Below are positions 17,320-25,856 of a stretch of 64,000 nucleotides of DNA, piece by piece. Within the stretch, counting starts at the first letter, position 1; every line of letters starts with the position of its first letter. The notes below the pieces were generated by a model. That model made no database searches. It saw nothing but the letters and a program-made list of their open reading frames with translations, and was not told where the DNA came from. The position numbers were made by a program, and so were the translations under genes. Source of the DNA: an uncultured Christensenella sp. (lineage in GTDB: Bacteria; Bacillota; Clostridia; Christensenellales; Borkfalkiaceae); contig CAJUER010000001.1 of the NCBI GenBank assembly GCA_910585705.1, positions 306,651 through 370,650 on the forward strand, given 5' to 3'.

Positions 17320-19227
17320 ATGGAAGTAATACTTAAAAACGGCAGTAAAACCGAGCTTGAAAACGGTGCCGACTGTTTGCAGGCTGCGCAGAAAATAAGC
17401 GAAGGGCTGGCGCGTTCTGCCGTTGCGGCAAAGATAAACGGCAAGCTTTGTGATTTGACGACGAAACTCAACGACGGCGATACGCTCGAATTGGTGACGC
17501 TTAAAGATAAGGAGGGTTTAGAGGTTTACCGCCATACCTGCGCGCATGTTCTCGCACAGGCGATAAAAAATATTTATCCCACTTGCAAGCTTGCGATAGG
17601 TCCCGTTATAGATAACGGTTTTTATTACGATATAGACTTTAATACGCCGATAACGCAGGATGATTTCAAAAAAATCGAAACCGAAATGCAGAAAATCATA
17701 AATGCTAAAACGGCAATCGAAAGGTTCGAGCTTCCCCGCGCGGAAGCGTTGAAGCTTATGAAAAAGTATGATGAAAAGTACAAGATAGAGCTTATTAATG
17801 ACTTGCCCGACGATTCGGTGATTTCGTTTTATAAGCAGGGAACTTTTACCGATCTGTGTCGCGGACCTCATCTGCCGAATACTGGAAAGATAAAGGCATT
17901 CAAACTCGTTTCTATCGCGGGCGCATACTGGCGCGGTAACGAAAAGAATAAAATGCTTACGCGTATTTACGGTGTGGCTTTCCCTAAAAAAGACGAGATG
18001 GACGCATATTTCCAAATGATGGAGGAGGCGAAAAAGCGCGACCACATAAAGCTCGGCAAAGAGTTGCAGCTTTTCGCATTAATGAATGAAGGCAAAGGCT
18101 TTCCTTTCTTCCTTCCCAACGGAATGGTGCTTAAAAATACACTTGTCGATTTCTGGCGCGATTTACACAGAAAAGAGGGGTACGTTGAAATTCAAACGCC
18201 TATAATTCTGACCAGAACTCTTTGGGAAAATTCGGGGCATTGGGACCACTATAAAGACAATATGTATACCACCAAAATCGATGACGAGGACTGTGCGGTT
18301 AAGCCTATGAACTGTCCCGGCGGTATGCTTGTTTATAAACTTAATCCGCATAGCTATAAGGATTTTCCCCTTCGCATGAGCGAAATGGGACTCGTTCACA
18401 GACATGAAAAAAGCGGACAGCTTCACGGACTTTTCCGCGTTCGTTGCTTTACGCAGGACGATGCGCATATCTTTATGCTTCCCGAACAGATTACGGACGA
18501 AATAAAGGGTGTCGTAAGACTTACAGACAAAATTTACAAGCAGTTCGACTTCAAATACAAAGTAGAACTGTCTACCCGCCCCGAGAACAGTATGGGAAGC
18601 GAAGAGGATTGGGAGCTTGCTACTTCGGCTCTTAAAACCGCGCTTGATGATTTGCAGCTCGATTATGAGATAAACGAGGGCGACGGTGCGTTTTACGGAC
18701 CGAAAATCGACTTCCATTTGCAGGACAGCATAGGCAGAACCTGGCAGTGCGGAACTATTCAGCTCGATTTCCAGATGCCCCAAAGATTTGATTTGGAGTA
18801 CGTCGGTGTTGACGGACAGAAGCACCGTCCCATAATGATTCACCGCGCAATTTTCGGTTCGATTGAAAGATTTATCGGAATTTTGATTGAGCATTTCGCG
18901 GGCAAGTTCCCTGTTTGGCTTGCGCCCGTTCAGGTTAAAATTCTTCCAATTACCGACAGAACGCTTGATTATGCCGACGACGTTGCGGCAAAACTCCGTG
19001 ATGCGGGAATAAGGTGTGAGGTGGATAAGCGCAACGAAAAAATCGGATATAAGATACGCGAAGCGAAAATGGAAAAAGTGCCTTACGTTATAGTTGTCGG
19101 CGATAAAGAAGCTGAGGACGGCACCGTGAACATAAATAAGCGCGGAGTGGAAGAAAAACAGACGGTTGCATTAAACGATTTTATATCGTTGGTTGACGAA
19201 GAGGTTAAAAACAAGATAATTTTTTAA
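17320..19227 (+). CDS. thrS: Threonyl-tRNA synthetase
   Basis: 636 residues from the ATG with SD GGAGG; the open frame extends 10 codons further upstream into the T-box terminator, which is not used. Domains in order: TGS (residues 1-60), editing/SAD domain (HTCAHVLAQAIKNIYP; CRGPHLPNTGKI), class II catalytic core with the zinc-site cysteine in KPMNCPGGMLVYK and motif 2 RVRCFTQDDAHIF, and an anticodon-binding domain (APVQVKILPITD). Expression is set by the T-box upstream. Confidence 0.97.
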   Translation: MEVILKNGSKTELENGADCLQAAQKISEGLARSAVAAKINGKLCDLTTKLNDGDTLELVTLKDKEGLEVYRHTCAHVLAQAIKNIYPTCKLAIGPVIDNGFYYDIDFNTPITQDDFKKIETEMQKIINAKTAIERFELPRAEALKLMKKYDEKYKIELINDLPDDSVISFYKQGTFTDLCRGPHLPNTGKIKAFKLVSIAGAYWRGNEKNKMLTRIYGVAFPKKDEMDAYFQMMEEAKKRDHIKLGKELQLFALMNEGKGFPFFLPNGMVLKNTLVDFWRDLHRKEGYVEIQTPIILTRTLWENSGHWDHYKDNMYTTKIDDEDCAVKPMNCPGGMLVYKLNPHSYKDFPLRMSEMGLVHRHEKSGQLHGLFRVRCFTQDDAHIFMLPEQITDEIKGVVRLTDKIYKQFDFKYKVELSTRPENSMGSEEDWELATSALKTALDDLQLDYEINEGDGAFYGPKIDFHLQDSIGRTWQCGTIQLDFQMPQRFDLEYVGVDGQKHRPIMIHRAIFGSIERFIGILIEHFAGKFPVWLAPVQVKILPITDRTLDYADDVAAKLRDAGIRCEVDKRNEKIGYKIREAKMEKVPYVIVVGDKEAEDGTVNINKRGVEEKQTVALNDFISLVDEEVKNKIIF

Positions 19228-19246
19228 TTACGACCGTTTAAAATGT

Positions 19247-19275
19247 TTGACAATAATAAAAGAACGGTGTATTAT
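19247..19275 (+). promoter_or_regulatory. Promoter of the infC-rpmI-rplT operon
   Basis: Near-consensus TTGACA (19247-19252), 17-bp spacer, TATTAT (19270-19275). It starts a leader of about 145 nt before infC. Confidence 0.85.
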
Positions 19276-19281
19276 ATAAAA

Positions 19282-19400
19282 GTAAAGCAAAGGCAAACCC
19301 TTTCGCCCAACGGAAAGTCCGTGCGGCAGAATAACGTATTTTAAGCGCTTAACGCGCCGCTATGCAGTTCTTCGGGTTGCTTTTGCAGCCCGATTTTTTA
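19282..19400 (+). promoter_or_regulatory. infC/L20-type leader with terminator hairpin (attenuator)
   Basis: The infC leader ends with hairpin CGGGTTGC-TTTT-GCAGCCCG (19373-19392) followed by A and six T, a complete intrinsic terminator placed before the first gene. Upstream segments (19290-19365) hold several short complementary GC-rich stretches. In Bacillus the same operon is controlled by L20 binding to its leader and premature termination; that mechanism is inferred here from position and terminator. Confidence 0.75.
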
Positions 19401-19425
19401 CGGCAAAATTTTTGAGAGGTAAAGT

Positions 19426-19941
19426 ATTATAAAGGACTTATATTCCGTTAACGAGGCTATTCGTGATAAGGAAGTCAGATTAATCGGTGCCGACGGCGAA
19501 ATGGTCGGCGTAATGAGCAGCCGCGAAGCGCAGCGTCTTGCAGACGAAGCCGATTTGGATTTGGTTAAAATTTCGCCCAACGCAGTTCCGCCCGTATGCA
19601 AAATTATGGATTACTCCAAATTTAAATACGAGCAGTCTAAGAAAGAAAAGGAAAACCGCAAGAACCAGACGATAGTCGAAATTAAGGAAATCCGCCTTTC
19701 TATGACAATCGACGTAGGCGACATAGCCGTAAGAACGAAGCAGTGCCTTAAATTTTTGGAGGCAGGCAATAAAGTCAAGGTCTCAATCAGAATGAAAGGT
19801 CGTGAAAATGCACGTTCGTATCAGGGCGTAAAGGTTATGCAGGACTTTTTCGAAGGACTTGACGGCAAAGCGGTACAGGATAAAAAGCCGACGACTGAGG
19901 GCAGAAATATCATAATGATGCTTTCACCGGTTAAGGCGTAA
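19426..19941 (+). CDS. infC: Translation initiation factor IF-3, ATT start
   Basis: 171 residues when started at ATT (19426), which follows GAGAGGT by about 8 nt. The first ATG in frame (19501) would remove the conserved N-terminal strand (VNEAIRDKEVRLIGADG) that all IF-3 proteins have. The rest shows RLADEADLDLVKISPNAVPPVCKIMDY split over the linker, and the C-terminal KEIRLSMTIDVGD. IF-3 rejects non-canonical starts, so an AUU codon gives autoregulation, as known in E. coli. ATA immediately after the ATT is an alternative. Confidence 0.95.
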   Translation: MIKDLYSVNEAIRDKEVRLIGADGEMVGVMSSREAQRLADEADLDLVKISPNAVPPVCKIMDYSKFKYEQSKKEKENRKNQTIVEIKEIRLSMTIDVGDIAVRTKQCLKFLEAGNKVKVSIRMKGRENARSYQGVKVMQDFFEGLDGKAVQDKKPTTEGRNIIMMLSPVKA

Positions 19942-19977
19942 CTTTAAAATTCGGAAATATATCAGGAGGACAAACAT

Positions 19978-20178
19978 ATGCCTAAACAGAGATCACACAG
20001 CGGCACAAAAAAGCGTTTCTGGCTCACCTCTACGGGTAAAGTAAAGAGACCCCACGGCGGTAAGAACCACAAAGCTGAAACCAAAAACAGAAAGAGAAAG
20101 AGAAATTTGCGTCAGAATACGCTTGTTTCTTCCACGCAGGAATCCAACGTAAAATCGATGATTCCTTACAAAAATTAA
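19978..20178 (+). CDS. rpmI: Ribosomal protein L35
   Basis: A 66-residue very basic protein beginning MPKQRSHSGTKKRF with the L35 core KNRKRKRNLRQNTLVSS. SD AGGAGG lies upstream. It sits between infC and rplT in the standard order, under the same leader. Confidence 0.96.
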   Translation: MPKQRSHSGTKKRFWLTSTGKVKRPHGGKNHKAETKNRKRKRNLRQNTLVSSTQESNVKSMIPYKN

Positions 20179-20194
20179 CAGGAGGACAATATAA

Positions 20195-20545
20195 ATGCGT
20201 ATTAAAAGAAGTGTAAACGCTTTAAAGAAGCGTAGAAAGATATTCCGCCTTTCAAAAGGCTATTTCGGCAACAAATCGAAATCGTACAGAATCGCCCGTC
20301 AGGCGGTCATGAAGTCCTTAAATTATGCCTACATCGGCAGAAGACTGAGAAAGCGTGATATGCGCAGCCTTTGGATTGCCCGTATTAATGCAGCGGCAAG
20401 AATTAACGGACTTTCATATTCCAAGTTTATGCACGGCCTTAAAAACGCGGGCATTAACCTTAACAGAAAGATTCTTGCAGAGCTTGCAGTAAACGACGAA
20501 AAGGCTTTTGCGGAACTTGCGGCAAAGGCTAAGAACGCTTTATAA
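20195..20545 (+). CDS. rplT: Ribosomal protein L20
   Basis: 116 residues, with the typical basic N-terminal helix (RSVNALKKRRKIFRLSKGY) and DMRSLWIARINAAARINGLSY. It binds 23S rRNA early in 50S assembly and, in Bacillus, represses its own operon through the leader. SD AGGAGG, 16 nt after rpmI. Confidence 0.97.
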   Translation: MRIKRSVNALKKRRKIFRLSKGYFGNKSKSYRIARQAVMKSLNYAYIGRRLRKRDMRSLWIARINAAARINGLSYSKFMHGLKNAGINLNRKILAELAVNDEKAFAELAAKAKNAL

Positions 20546-20551
20546 ATGAAT

Positions 20552-20580
20552 TTAAGCCTTTTTATAAGGCTTAATTTTTT
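20552..20580 (+). terminator. Terminator after rplT
   Basis: Perfect 9-bp stem TTAAGCCTT / AAGGCTTAA with loop TTTAT, followed by six T. It ends the infC operon 2 nt before the start of the SpoU gene. Confidence 0.92.
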
Positions 20581-20582
20581 AT

Positions 20583-21320
20583 ATGATTATAACGTCAAAA
20601 TCGAATCCGTTGATAAAGACCGTTGCGTCGCTTTCCGATAAAAAGTTCAGGAAACAACTCGGTCTGTACATTGTAGAAGGTGCGAAAAGCGTAAAAGAGT
20701 GTATAGCCGCAGGTTGTGAAGCGGAAAAAATAATATGCACGGAAAGCTATCAAAACGAATTTCAAGAATCCGTTGTCGTAAGCGATGCCGTTTTTAAAAG
20801 CATTTCAACGGAAACAACTCCGCAAGGCGTTCTTGCTATCGTAAAAATTCCGAAGAACGAATTGAAACCGCCTGTAGGTAACTGTATTCTTCTCGATTGC
20901 GTGCAGGATCCGGGCAACGTGGGCACGGTTATCAGAACGGCGAATGCCGCAGGATACGACGAGGTTTATCTGATAAACAGTACCGACCCGTTTTCTCCGA
21001 AAGCCGTTCGCGCAAGTATGGGCGGAATATTCCGCATAAAAGTATATTGCGGCGGCAGGGACGAGGTTTTGAATTGCCTTGAAGGATGTGCTTTAATTTG
21101 TGCGGATATGGACGGCGAGAATATTTTTGAGTTCAGTCCGCCCGAAAAATTTTGCCTTTGCATCGGCAACGAGGGCGGAGGAATTAGCAAGGAAGTATCT
21201 AGCCGTGCGGCTTATACGGTAAAGATTCCCATGCGCGAAACGTGTGAAAGTTTAAACGCCGCAGTTTCCGCAGGTATTGCAATGTATGCGTTGAAAAATT
21301 CAATTAACAGAGGTAATTAA
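20583..21320 (+). CDS. SpoU/TrmH-family RNA 2'-O-methyltransferase
   Basis: 245 residues. An N-terminal L30e-like RNA-binding domain precedes the SPOUT knot motifs LLDCVQDPGNVGTVIRTANA, CLCIGNEGGGIS and IPMRETCESLNAAVSAGIA. Members methylate ribose 2'-OH in rRNA or tRNA using SAM. The ATG is immediately after the rplT terminator T tract, without a clear Shine-Dalgarno, so read-through expression from the L20 operon is likely. Target nucleotide unknown. Confidence 0.93.
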   Translation: MIITSKSNPLIKTVASLSDKKFRKQLGLYIVEGAKSVKECIAAGCEAEKIICTESYQNEFQESVVVSDAVFKSISTETTPQGVLAIVKIPKNELKPPVGNCILLDCVQDPGNVGTVIRTANAAGYDEVYLINSTDPFSPKAVRASMGGIFRIKVYCGGRDEVLNCLEGCALICADMDGENIFEFSPPEKFCLCIGNEGGGISKEVSSRAAYTVKIPMRETCESLNAAVSAGIAMYALKNSINRGN

Positions 21321-21321
21321 T

Positions 21322-22059
21322 ATGTCAGGACATTCCAAATGGCACAATATAGCCGCGAAGAAGGGTAAGACGGACGCCGCGCGCGGCGCGATATTCACAA
21401 AAATAGGCAGAGAGCTTGCCGTTGCGGCAAAAGGTAATCCAAATCCCGATACAAACTCGAAGCTTGCCGACGTCATAGCGAAAGCAAAAGCGGCGAATAT
21501 GCCCAACGAAAATATTAAACGCTCTATTGCAAAAGCGGCGGGCGAGCTTGGCGACAAGGATTATAAAGAGCTGACTTATGAAGGGTACGGCATCGCAGGC
21601 TCCGCCGTAATAATAAAAACGCTTACCGACAATGTAAACAGAACAGCAGGTGATATACGTTCGGCAATGTCTAAATGCGGCGGTCAGATGGGCAATACGG
21701 GTTGTGTGTCGTATATGTTCGATAATAAGGGTATAATCGTCATAGAGCGGACTGTGGCGCTTGACGAAGACACTATGATGGAATATTGTCTTGAAGCAGA
21801 AGCGGACGATTATTCTGTTGAAGATGACGTGTATGAAGTTTACACTGCCCCCGAGAATTTTTCAAATGTGAGAAAGTATTTTGAAGATAAGGGCGTAACC
21901 TTCCTTGAAGCGGCGGTTAAAATGGTTCCGCAAAATTACATCACGCTTGACGCGGATAAGCTGGAAACGTTCAATAAGATGCTTGACAAGCTCGAAGAGT
22001 TGGACGACGTGCAGGATGTTTATCACAACGTTGACATGCCGGACAGCGAAGAAGATTAA
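21322..22059 (+). CDS. yebC: YebC/PmpR-family protein (TACO1 type)
   Basis: 245 residues with the invariant N-terminus MSGHSKWHNIAAKKGKTDA and the TYEGYGIAGSAVIIKTLTDN core. YebC-type proteins were described as transcription regulators; recent work links the family to translation of difficult (proline-rich) sequences. SD AGAGGT; starts 2 nt after the SpoU stop and is followed by a terminator. Confidence 0.96.
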   Translation: MSGHSKWHNIAAKKGKTDAARGAIFTKIGRELAVAAKGNPNPDTNSKLADVIAKAKAANMPNENIKRSIAKAAGELGDKDYKELTYEGYGIAGSAVIIKTLTDNVNRTAGDIRSAMSKCGGQMGNTGCVSYMFDNKGIIVIERTVALDEDTMMEYCLEAEADDYSVEDDVYEVYTAPENFSNVRKYFEDKGVTFLEAAVKMVPQNYITLDADKLETFNKMLDKLEELDDVQDVYHNVDMPDSEED

Positions 22060-22069
22060 TAAAAAAATC

Positions 22070-22093
22070 AAGGCGGCGAAAGCCGTCTTTTTT
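22070..22093 (+). terminator. Terminator after yebC
   Basis: AAGGCGGC-GAAA-GCCGTCTT (one G-U pair) with a run of six T at its 3' side. Confidence 0.9.
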
Positions 22094-22124
22094 GTATAAA
22101 AAATCAAAACCTGCCCAAATTAAT

Positions 22125-22153
22125 TTTACAAGCGGTAACACGCTTTATATATA
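22125..22153 (+). promoter_or_regulatory. Candidate promoter upstream of structured segment
   Basis: TTTACA (22125-22130), 17-bp spacer, TATATA (22148-22153). Both hexamers deviate from consensus, but spacing is ideal and the structured element starts right after it. Confidence 0.5.
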
Positions 22154-22228
22154 GTTGACCATTTAAAGCGCGGACAGACCGCGTTTTAGCGGGTCAACGG
22201 GGGAGTATCCGTTTTTCGGGTGCTCCCC
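22154..22228 (+). ncRNA. Candidate structured RNA leader (unassigned)
   Basis: Three nested or consecutive stems can be drawn: GTTGACC (22154-22160) with GGTCAAC (22192-22198), enclosing a GCGCGG/CCGCGT hairpin, followed directly by GGGGAG/CTCCCC (about 22200-22228) with an inner CCG/CGG. No long T tract follows. It matches no riboswitch class I can recall. It precedes the solute-binding-like gene, so it could be a cis-acting leader, a small RNA or just a DNA inverted repeat. Confidence 0.4.
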
Positions 22229-22265
22229 TATGAATTTTAATAAGGTATGCGAAGTACAATATTAT

Positions 22266-23177
22266 ATGAGAAAATTTTTGCCCAAAATAAAGCTTTGTGC
22301 GTGCCTTATGATTTGCATAGCTATATGTATTGCCGTTCCCTGTATTGCGTTTGCGGATAAAAAGAATAAAGCTAACGCAACGCGCGATAAAGTTGTTTTA
22401 CGCATCTGGCAGATTGACTGCTTTGAGGGCGGTAAGGGCTCGCGTGCGGATTTCCTTCAAAATATAGGGAATGATTATTCGGAAAGCGTTAACGGCTATG
22501 TAACCGTTCTTTCGCTTTCTGCAACCGCCGCAGTAAAAAATCTTTCGGAAGGCAATATTCCGGATTTAATCTCTTACGGGGCGGGAATTTGCGGCATTGA
22601 AAATTATATAGGCAGTTATGTGCAGTGGTGTTACGGAAGCTATTGCTTTTTAACTTTGGATACGTCTGCAGATTTTTCGGATATAAATAATAAAAACACC
22701 GTCGTTAACGCAGGAAAGGATAATTATGCAACAGCCGCCGCGCTTTTTTCGGGTTTGAGCGGTGCGGTAGAGGAGAAGCCGACGGGCGCCTATGTAAGTC
22801 TTATTAACGGAAAGTATAAATATTTGCTCGGTACTCAGCGCGACGTTTTCAGACTTAAAACGCGCGGCGTAAGTTTCGCCGTTAAGCCGATTGAGGAGTA
22901 TAATGATTTGTATCAGAATATTTCAATATCGGCTAAAGGCGAACGCGCAAAGATTGCTCAAAGATTTATCGATTATTTGTTAACACGCAGGCAAGAGTTG
23001 AATAGGATAGGTATGCTCTCGGAAGAGGGCGGGCTGTACGATGATGAAATGCGTGCGCTCGAAGGTGTGGGCTATAAGTATAAACTTACAACTCCGATAA
23101 GTTCTAATACGAAATCCGAAATAGAAAAATATATATCGGACGGAAATATAAATAAACTGAAAAATCTGTTTAAATAA
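22266..23177 (+). CDS. Secreted solute-binding-like protein
   Basis: A 303-residue protein from the ATG at 22266, which opens a typical signal peptide (MRKFLPKIKL then a hydrophobic core ending CIAFA). An ATG at 22230 in the same frame lies at the edge of the hairpin and has no ribosome binding site. The mature part starts VVLRIWQIDCFEGGKG and resembles family 1-type extracellular solute-binding proteins, with SEGNIPDLISYG. No ABC permease or ATPase gene is adjacent, so a transport role is uncertain. Function not recognised beyond this fold. Confidence 0.65.
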   Translation: MRKFLPKIKLCACLMICIAICIAVPCIAFADKKNKANATRDKVVLRIWQIDCFEGGKGSRADFLQNIGNDYSESVNGYVTVLSLSATAAVKNLSEGNIPDLISYGAGICGIENYIGSYVQWCYGSYCFLTLDTSADFSDINNKNTVVNAGKDNYATAAALFSGLSGAVEEKPTGAYVSLINGKYKYLLGTQRDVFRLKTRGVSFAVKPIEEYNDLYQNISISAKGERAKIAQRFIDYLLTRRQELNRIGMLSEEGGLYDDEMRALEGVGYKYKLTTPISSNTKSEIEKYISDGNINKLKNLFK

Positions 23178-23206
23178 TTGAAAAAAACAAAATAAAATGT
23201 TATTAT
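23178..23206 (+). promoter_or_regulatory. Promoter of murB
   Basis: TTGAAA (23178-23183), 17-bp spacer, TATTAT (23201-23206), about 16 bp before the murB start, giving a very short leader that just includes the AGAGGT site. Confidence 0.7.
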
Positions 23207-23221
23207 ATAAGAGGTAGAGTT

Positions 23222-24127
23222 TTGGGCGTCAATAAGTCAACTTTGCATACGTTGGAAAAGGTAAAAAAAGACGTCGGTTTCAGCTTTTCGAAAAACACGA
23301 CTTACGGTCTTGGAGGTAAAGCGAAGGTTGCTTATTATCCGAATAGCATAAGTCAGGCGATTGCCGTCTTCGACTATCTAACGGAGAGCGGACAAAAATT
23401 TGTGACTCTCGGCAACGGTTCGAACGTGTTGGCTTCCGATGAAGATTATGACGGTGCGGTAATAGTTACCAAAAATTTATCGGGCATTTATCGTACCGGT
23501 GAAAACACTTTGTTTTGCCGTGCGGGCACGACGGTTGCAAAGCTGCTTAAATATTGCATTACTAACGGTTTCGGCGGTCTTGAATATATTGCAGGTATAC
23601 CTGCTACGCTCGGCGGATTGATTTATATGAACGGCGGAGCAGGCGGGAGATACGTTGCGGAAAACATAGTTAATGTCAAGTTTTATGACGGCAAAATTCA
23701 CACATATTCCAATAAAAACTGCCGTTTTGGCAATAAGTATAGTACTATGCGTGATATAAATTGCCTTGTTCTTGGCGCGGAATTCCGTTTTACGTCGGAA
23801 AGCAGTGAGAACATAGAGCGTGAAATTTCCGCATATTTAGAACGCCGTAGATTTCATCCTAAGGGAAAAAGCTGCGGGTGTGTTTTTAAAAACCTTTCAG
23901 GTTTGGGTGCGGGGAAACTCATTGACGAGGTCGGTTTGAAGGGGCTCAGCGTAGGCGGTGCTACTGTCAGCCGCGAGCATGCGAACTTTATAATAAACTG
24001 CGGCGGCAGTTCCGCCGACGTTCATAATTTGATAAACGAAGTAAAGCGAAGAGTATTTTGCGATACCGGAGTTTTACTTGAAGAAGAGCTTGTTTACATA
24101 GGAGATTTCAATGATACTGTCAGCTGA
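23222..24127 (+). CDS. murB: UDP-N-acetylenolpyruvoylglucosamine reductase
   Basis: 301 residues from a TTG start with AAGAGGT upstream. MurB reduces UDP-GlcNAc-enolpyruvate to UDP-MurNAc using NADPH and FAD. Motifs: NTTYGLGGKA, the FAD-binding VTLGNGSNVLASD, GLEYIAGIPATLGG, and the active-site loop KSCGCVFKN, where the proton-donor position usually held by Ser is Cys. The C-terminus has VSREHANFIIN and a final acidic EEE segment. It overlaps the PHP gene by 17 nt. Confidence 0.94.
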   Translation: MGVNKSTLHTLEKVKKDVGFSFSKNTTYGLGGKAKVAYYPNSISQAIAVFDYLTESGQKFVTLGNGSNVLASDEDYDGAVIVTKNLSGIYRTGENTLFCRAGTTVAKLLKYCITNGFGGLEYIAGIPATLGGLIYMNGGAGGRYVAENIVNVKFYDGKIHTYSNKNCRFGNKYSTMRDINCLVLGAEFRFTSESSENIEREISAYLERRRFHPKGKSCGCVFKNLSGLGAGKLIDEVGLKGLSVGGATVSREHANFIINCGGSSADVHNLINEVKRRVFCDTGVLLEEELVYIGDFNDTVS

Positions 24128-24887
24128 TTATCATACTCATACGCCGTATTCGCACGGTAAGAATACCGTGCTGGAAAACGCGTTTGCGGCGAAAGCGAAA
24201 GATCTTAAACAAATAGCTATAACCGATCACGGTTTTAACCACATATTGTTCGGTCTTAAACGCAAGAAGCTTGCCGCGCTACGCGCCGAAATCACTGAGG
24301 CGGAAAAACTTACTGGCGTTAAAGTTCTCATGGGTATGGAAAGCAATCTTATTTCCTTAGACGGCGATACGGATATGAAAGAAAGTGATTTGCCGTACTT
24401 TGATATATTTGTTTGCGGAATACACGAAGTATTGCGTTACAAAAGTTTAGCGGATATGTATAAAATACTTATTAAAAATTACACTGCGTACAAGCTGGGT
24501 TTAAGACCTGCCGAAAAGGTTGTTCAAAACACGACAAAGGCGCTTATAAACGCAGTAAAGAAAAATCCGATAGATATAATAAGCCATATCAATTATAAAA
24601 GCTATTGCAACCTTGTTGAGGTTGCAAAGTGTTGTGCCGACTACGGAACATATATTGAAATCAATACTAAAAAAAGACACGTATCCGCTGAGGAGCTGAA
24701 CAAAATGGCGGCTACGGGCGTGAGGTTTGTCATAGATTCCGACGCGCATTCCGCAGACAGGGTAGGCGACACAAAAATTGCGGAAGAGCTACTGGCGGAA
24801 GCCGATATACCTTTGGAGCAGATAGACAATATCGACGGCAGACTGCCAAAATTCAGACTTGCGGAATACAAGGCAAGGAATTTGTAA
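24111..24887 (+). CDS. PHP-domain phosphoesterase
   Basis: 258 residues with the PHP metal motifs: ADYHTHTPYSHGKN at the N-terminus, AITDHGFNH, GMESNL, and a C-terminal DSDAHSADRVG. The family includes histidinol-phosphatases, YcdX-type and nucleic-acid processing enzymes; location in the murB-whiA-dnaE cluster is conserved in Firmicutes but the substrate is unknown. It overlaps murB and ends 1 nt before the whiA start. Confidence 0.88.
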   Translation: MILSADYHTHTPYSHGKNTVLENAFAAKAKDLKQIAITDHGFNHILFGLKRKKLAALRAEITEAEKLTGVKVLMGMESNLISLDGDTDMKESDLPYFDIFVCGIHEVLRYKSLADMYKILIKNYTAYKLGLRPAEKVVQNTTKALINAVKKNPIDIISHINYKSYCNLVEVAKCCADYGTYIEINTKKRHVSAEELNKMAATGVRFVIDSDAHSADRVGDTKIAEELLAEADIPLEQIDNIDGRLPKFRLAEYKARNL

Positions 24888-24888
24888 A

Positions 24889-25845
24889 ATGCAGAATTTT
24901 ACCGAAGAAATTAAATATGAATTGACATCCGTTCAGTTATCCGACGAGTGTTGTAAAAGAGCGGCGCTTTCGGCTTTTATCAGAACGAGCGGAAGCGTCG
25001 TTTCGCGCAACGGTAAATTCGGTTTTGAAATAGTTACGGAAAACGAGGGTACCGCCGAATATATTTCTGATATGCTTGAAAGTTCGTTCGGTCTGCATTT
25101 GACGGTGTCCGGAGCAAAATTCGACGTTCTCAGTGGCAGGGACAAGCTTACTTTCGAATGCGTCGGCGACGACGCGCAGAAGCTCCTTGTTAGTTTGGGT
25201 ATAGTTTCGATAAACAGCGACGGCGCTTATCTCAATTTCGGAATCGACGAAAAAGTTATCGAAAAAGATTGTTGCAAAATTGCTTATATAAAAGGCTCGT
25301 TTCTCGGCGGCGGAAGCTGTACCCTGCCCGACGAAGACGCGTTAAGCAGAACTGGATACCACTTTGAAATCGTGTTTTCGAACAAGGTCGCCGCAAGTGA
25401 TTTCTGCGAACTGTTATGCGGCTTCGAAATACTTGCAAAGCTTGTATCGCGCAAGGATTGCGCCGTAGTGTATGTAAAAAGCAAGGAAGTTATTTCGGAT
25501 ATTTTGAACGTAATCTCGGCGGAAAATTGCCTTGAAAAATTAAACAAAATAGTCGAGTTGAAGGACAAAACGAATAACGAAAACCGCGTGAATAATTGTT
25601 CGGTTTCGAATATCGACAAAACGGTTACTGCTTCCGTCAAGCAGGTCCGCGCCATCACGGTTATAGCTGAAACTATAGGATTACAAAGCCTTGATAAATT
25701 GCTGTTCGACGTGGCGGAAGCGCGGCTTGCCGACACAAACGCTTCTATGCAGGAGCTTGCCGAAAGATTGCGCATTTCAAAGAGCTGTATTAATCACAGA
25801 ATGAGAAAAATTTTCGAGCTGTCCGAGTCGCTCGGAAAAGATTAG
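24889..25845 (+). CDS. whiA: WhiA-family DNA-binding regulator
   Basis: 318 residues. The N-terminal LAGLIDADG-like fold (FTEEIKYELTSV, KGSFLGGGSCTLPD) and the C-terminal helix-turn-helix (ASMQELAERLRISKSCINHRM) are both present. WhiA affects cell division and chromosome segregation in Bacillus and sporulation in Streptomyces. The start at 24889 follows AAGGAAT; an upstream in-frame ATG lies inside the PHP gene. The rapZ and yvcK genes usually next to whiA are missing. Confidence 0.94.
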   Translation: MQNFTEEIKYELTSVQLSDECCKRAALSAFIRTSGSVVSRNGKFGFEIVTENEGTAEYISDMLESSFGLHLTVSGAKFDVLSGRDKLTFECVGDDAQKLLVSLGIVSINSDGAYLNFGIDEKVIEKDCCKIAYIKGSFLGGGSCTLPDEDALSRTGYHFEIVFSNKVAASDFCELLCGFEILAKLVSRKDCAVVYVKSKEVISDILNVISAENCLEKLNKIVELKDKTNNENRVNNCSVSNIDKTVTASVKQVRAITVIAETIGLQSLDKLLFDVAEARLADTNASMQELAERLRISKSCINHRMRKIFELSESLGKD

Positions 25846-25856
25846 AGGAATAAATT

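Noticed and set aside
18163..18894. A 243-codon open frame antisense to thrS
   Set aside because: Shadow of the conserved synthetase; no start signals or family motifs.
22230..22266. ATG at 22230 as start of the solute-binding-like gene
   Set aside because: It lies at the foot of the hairpin without a ribosome binding site; starting there would place a 12-residue polar extension before an otherwise normal signal peptide.
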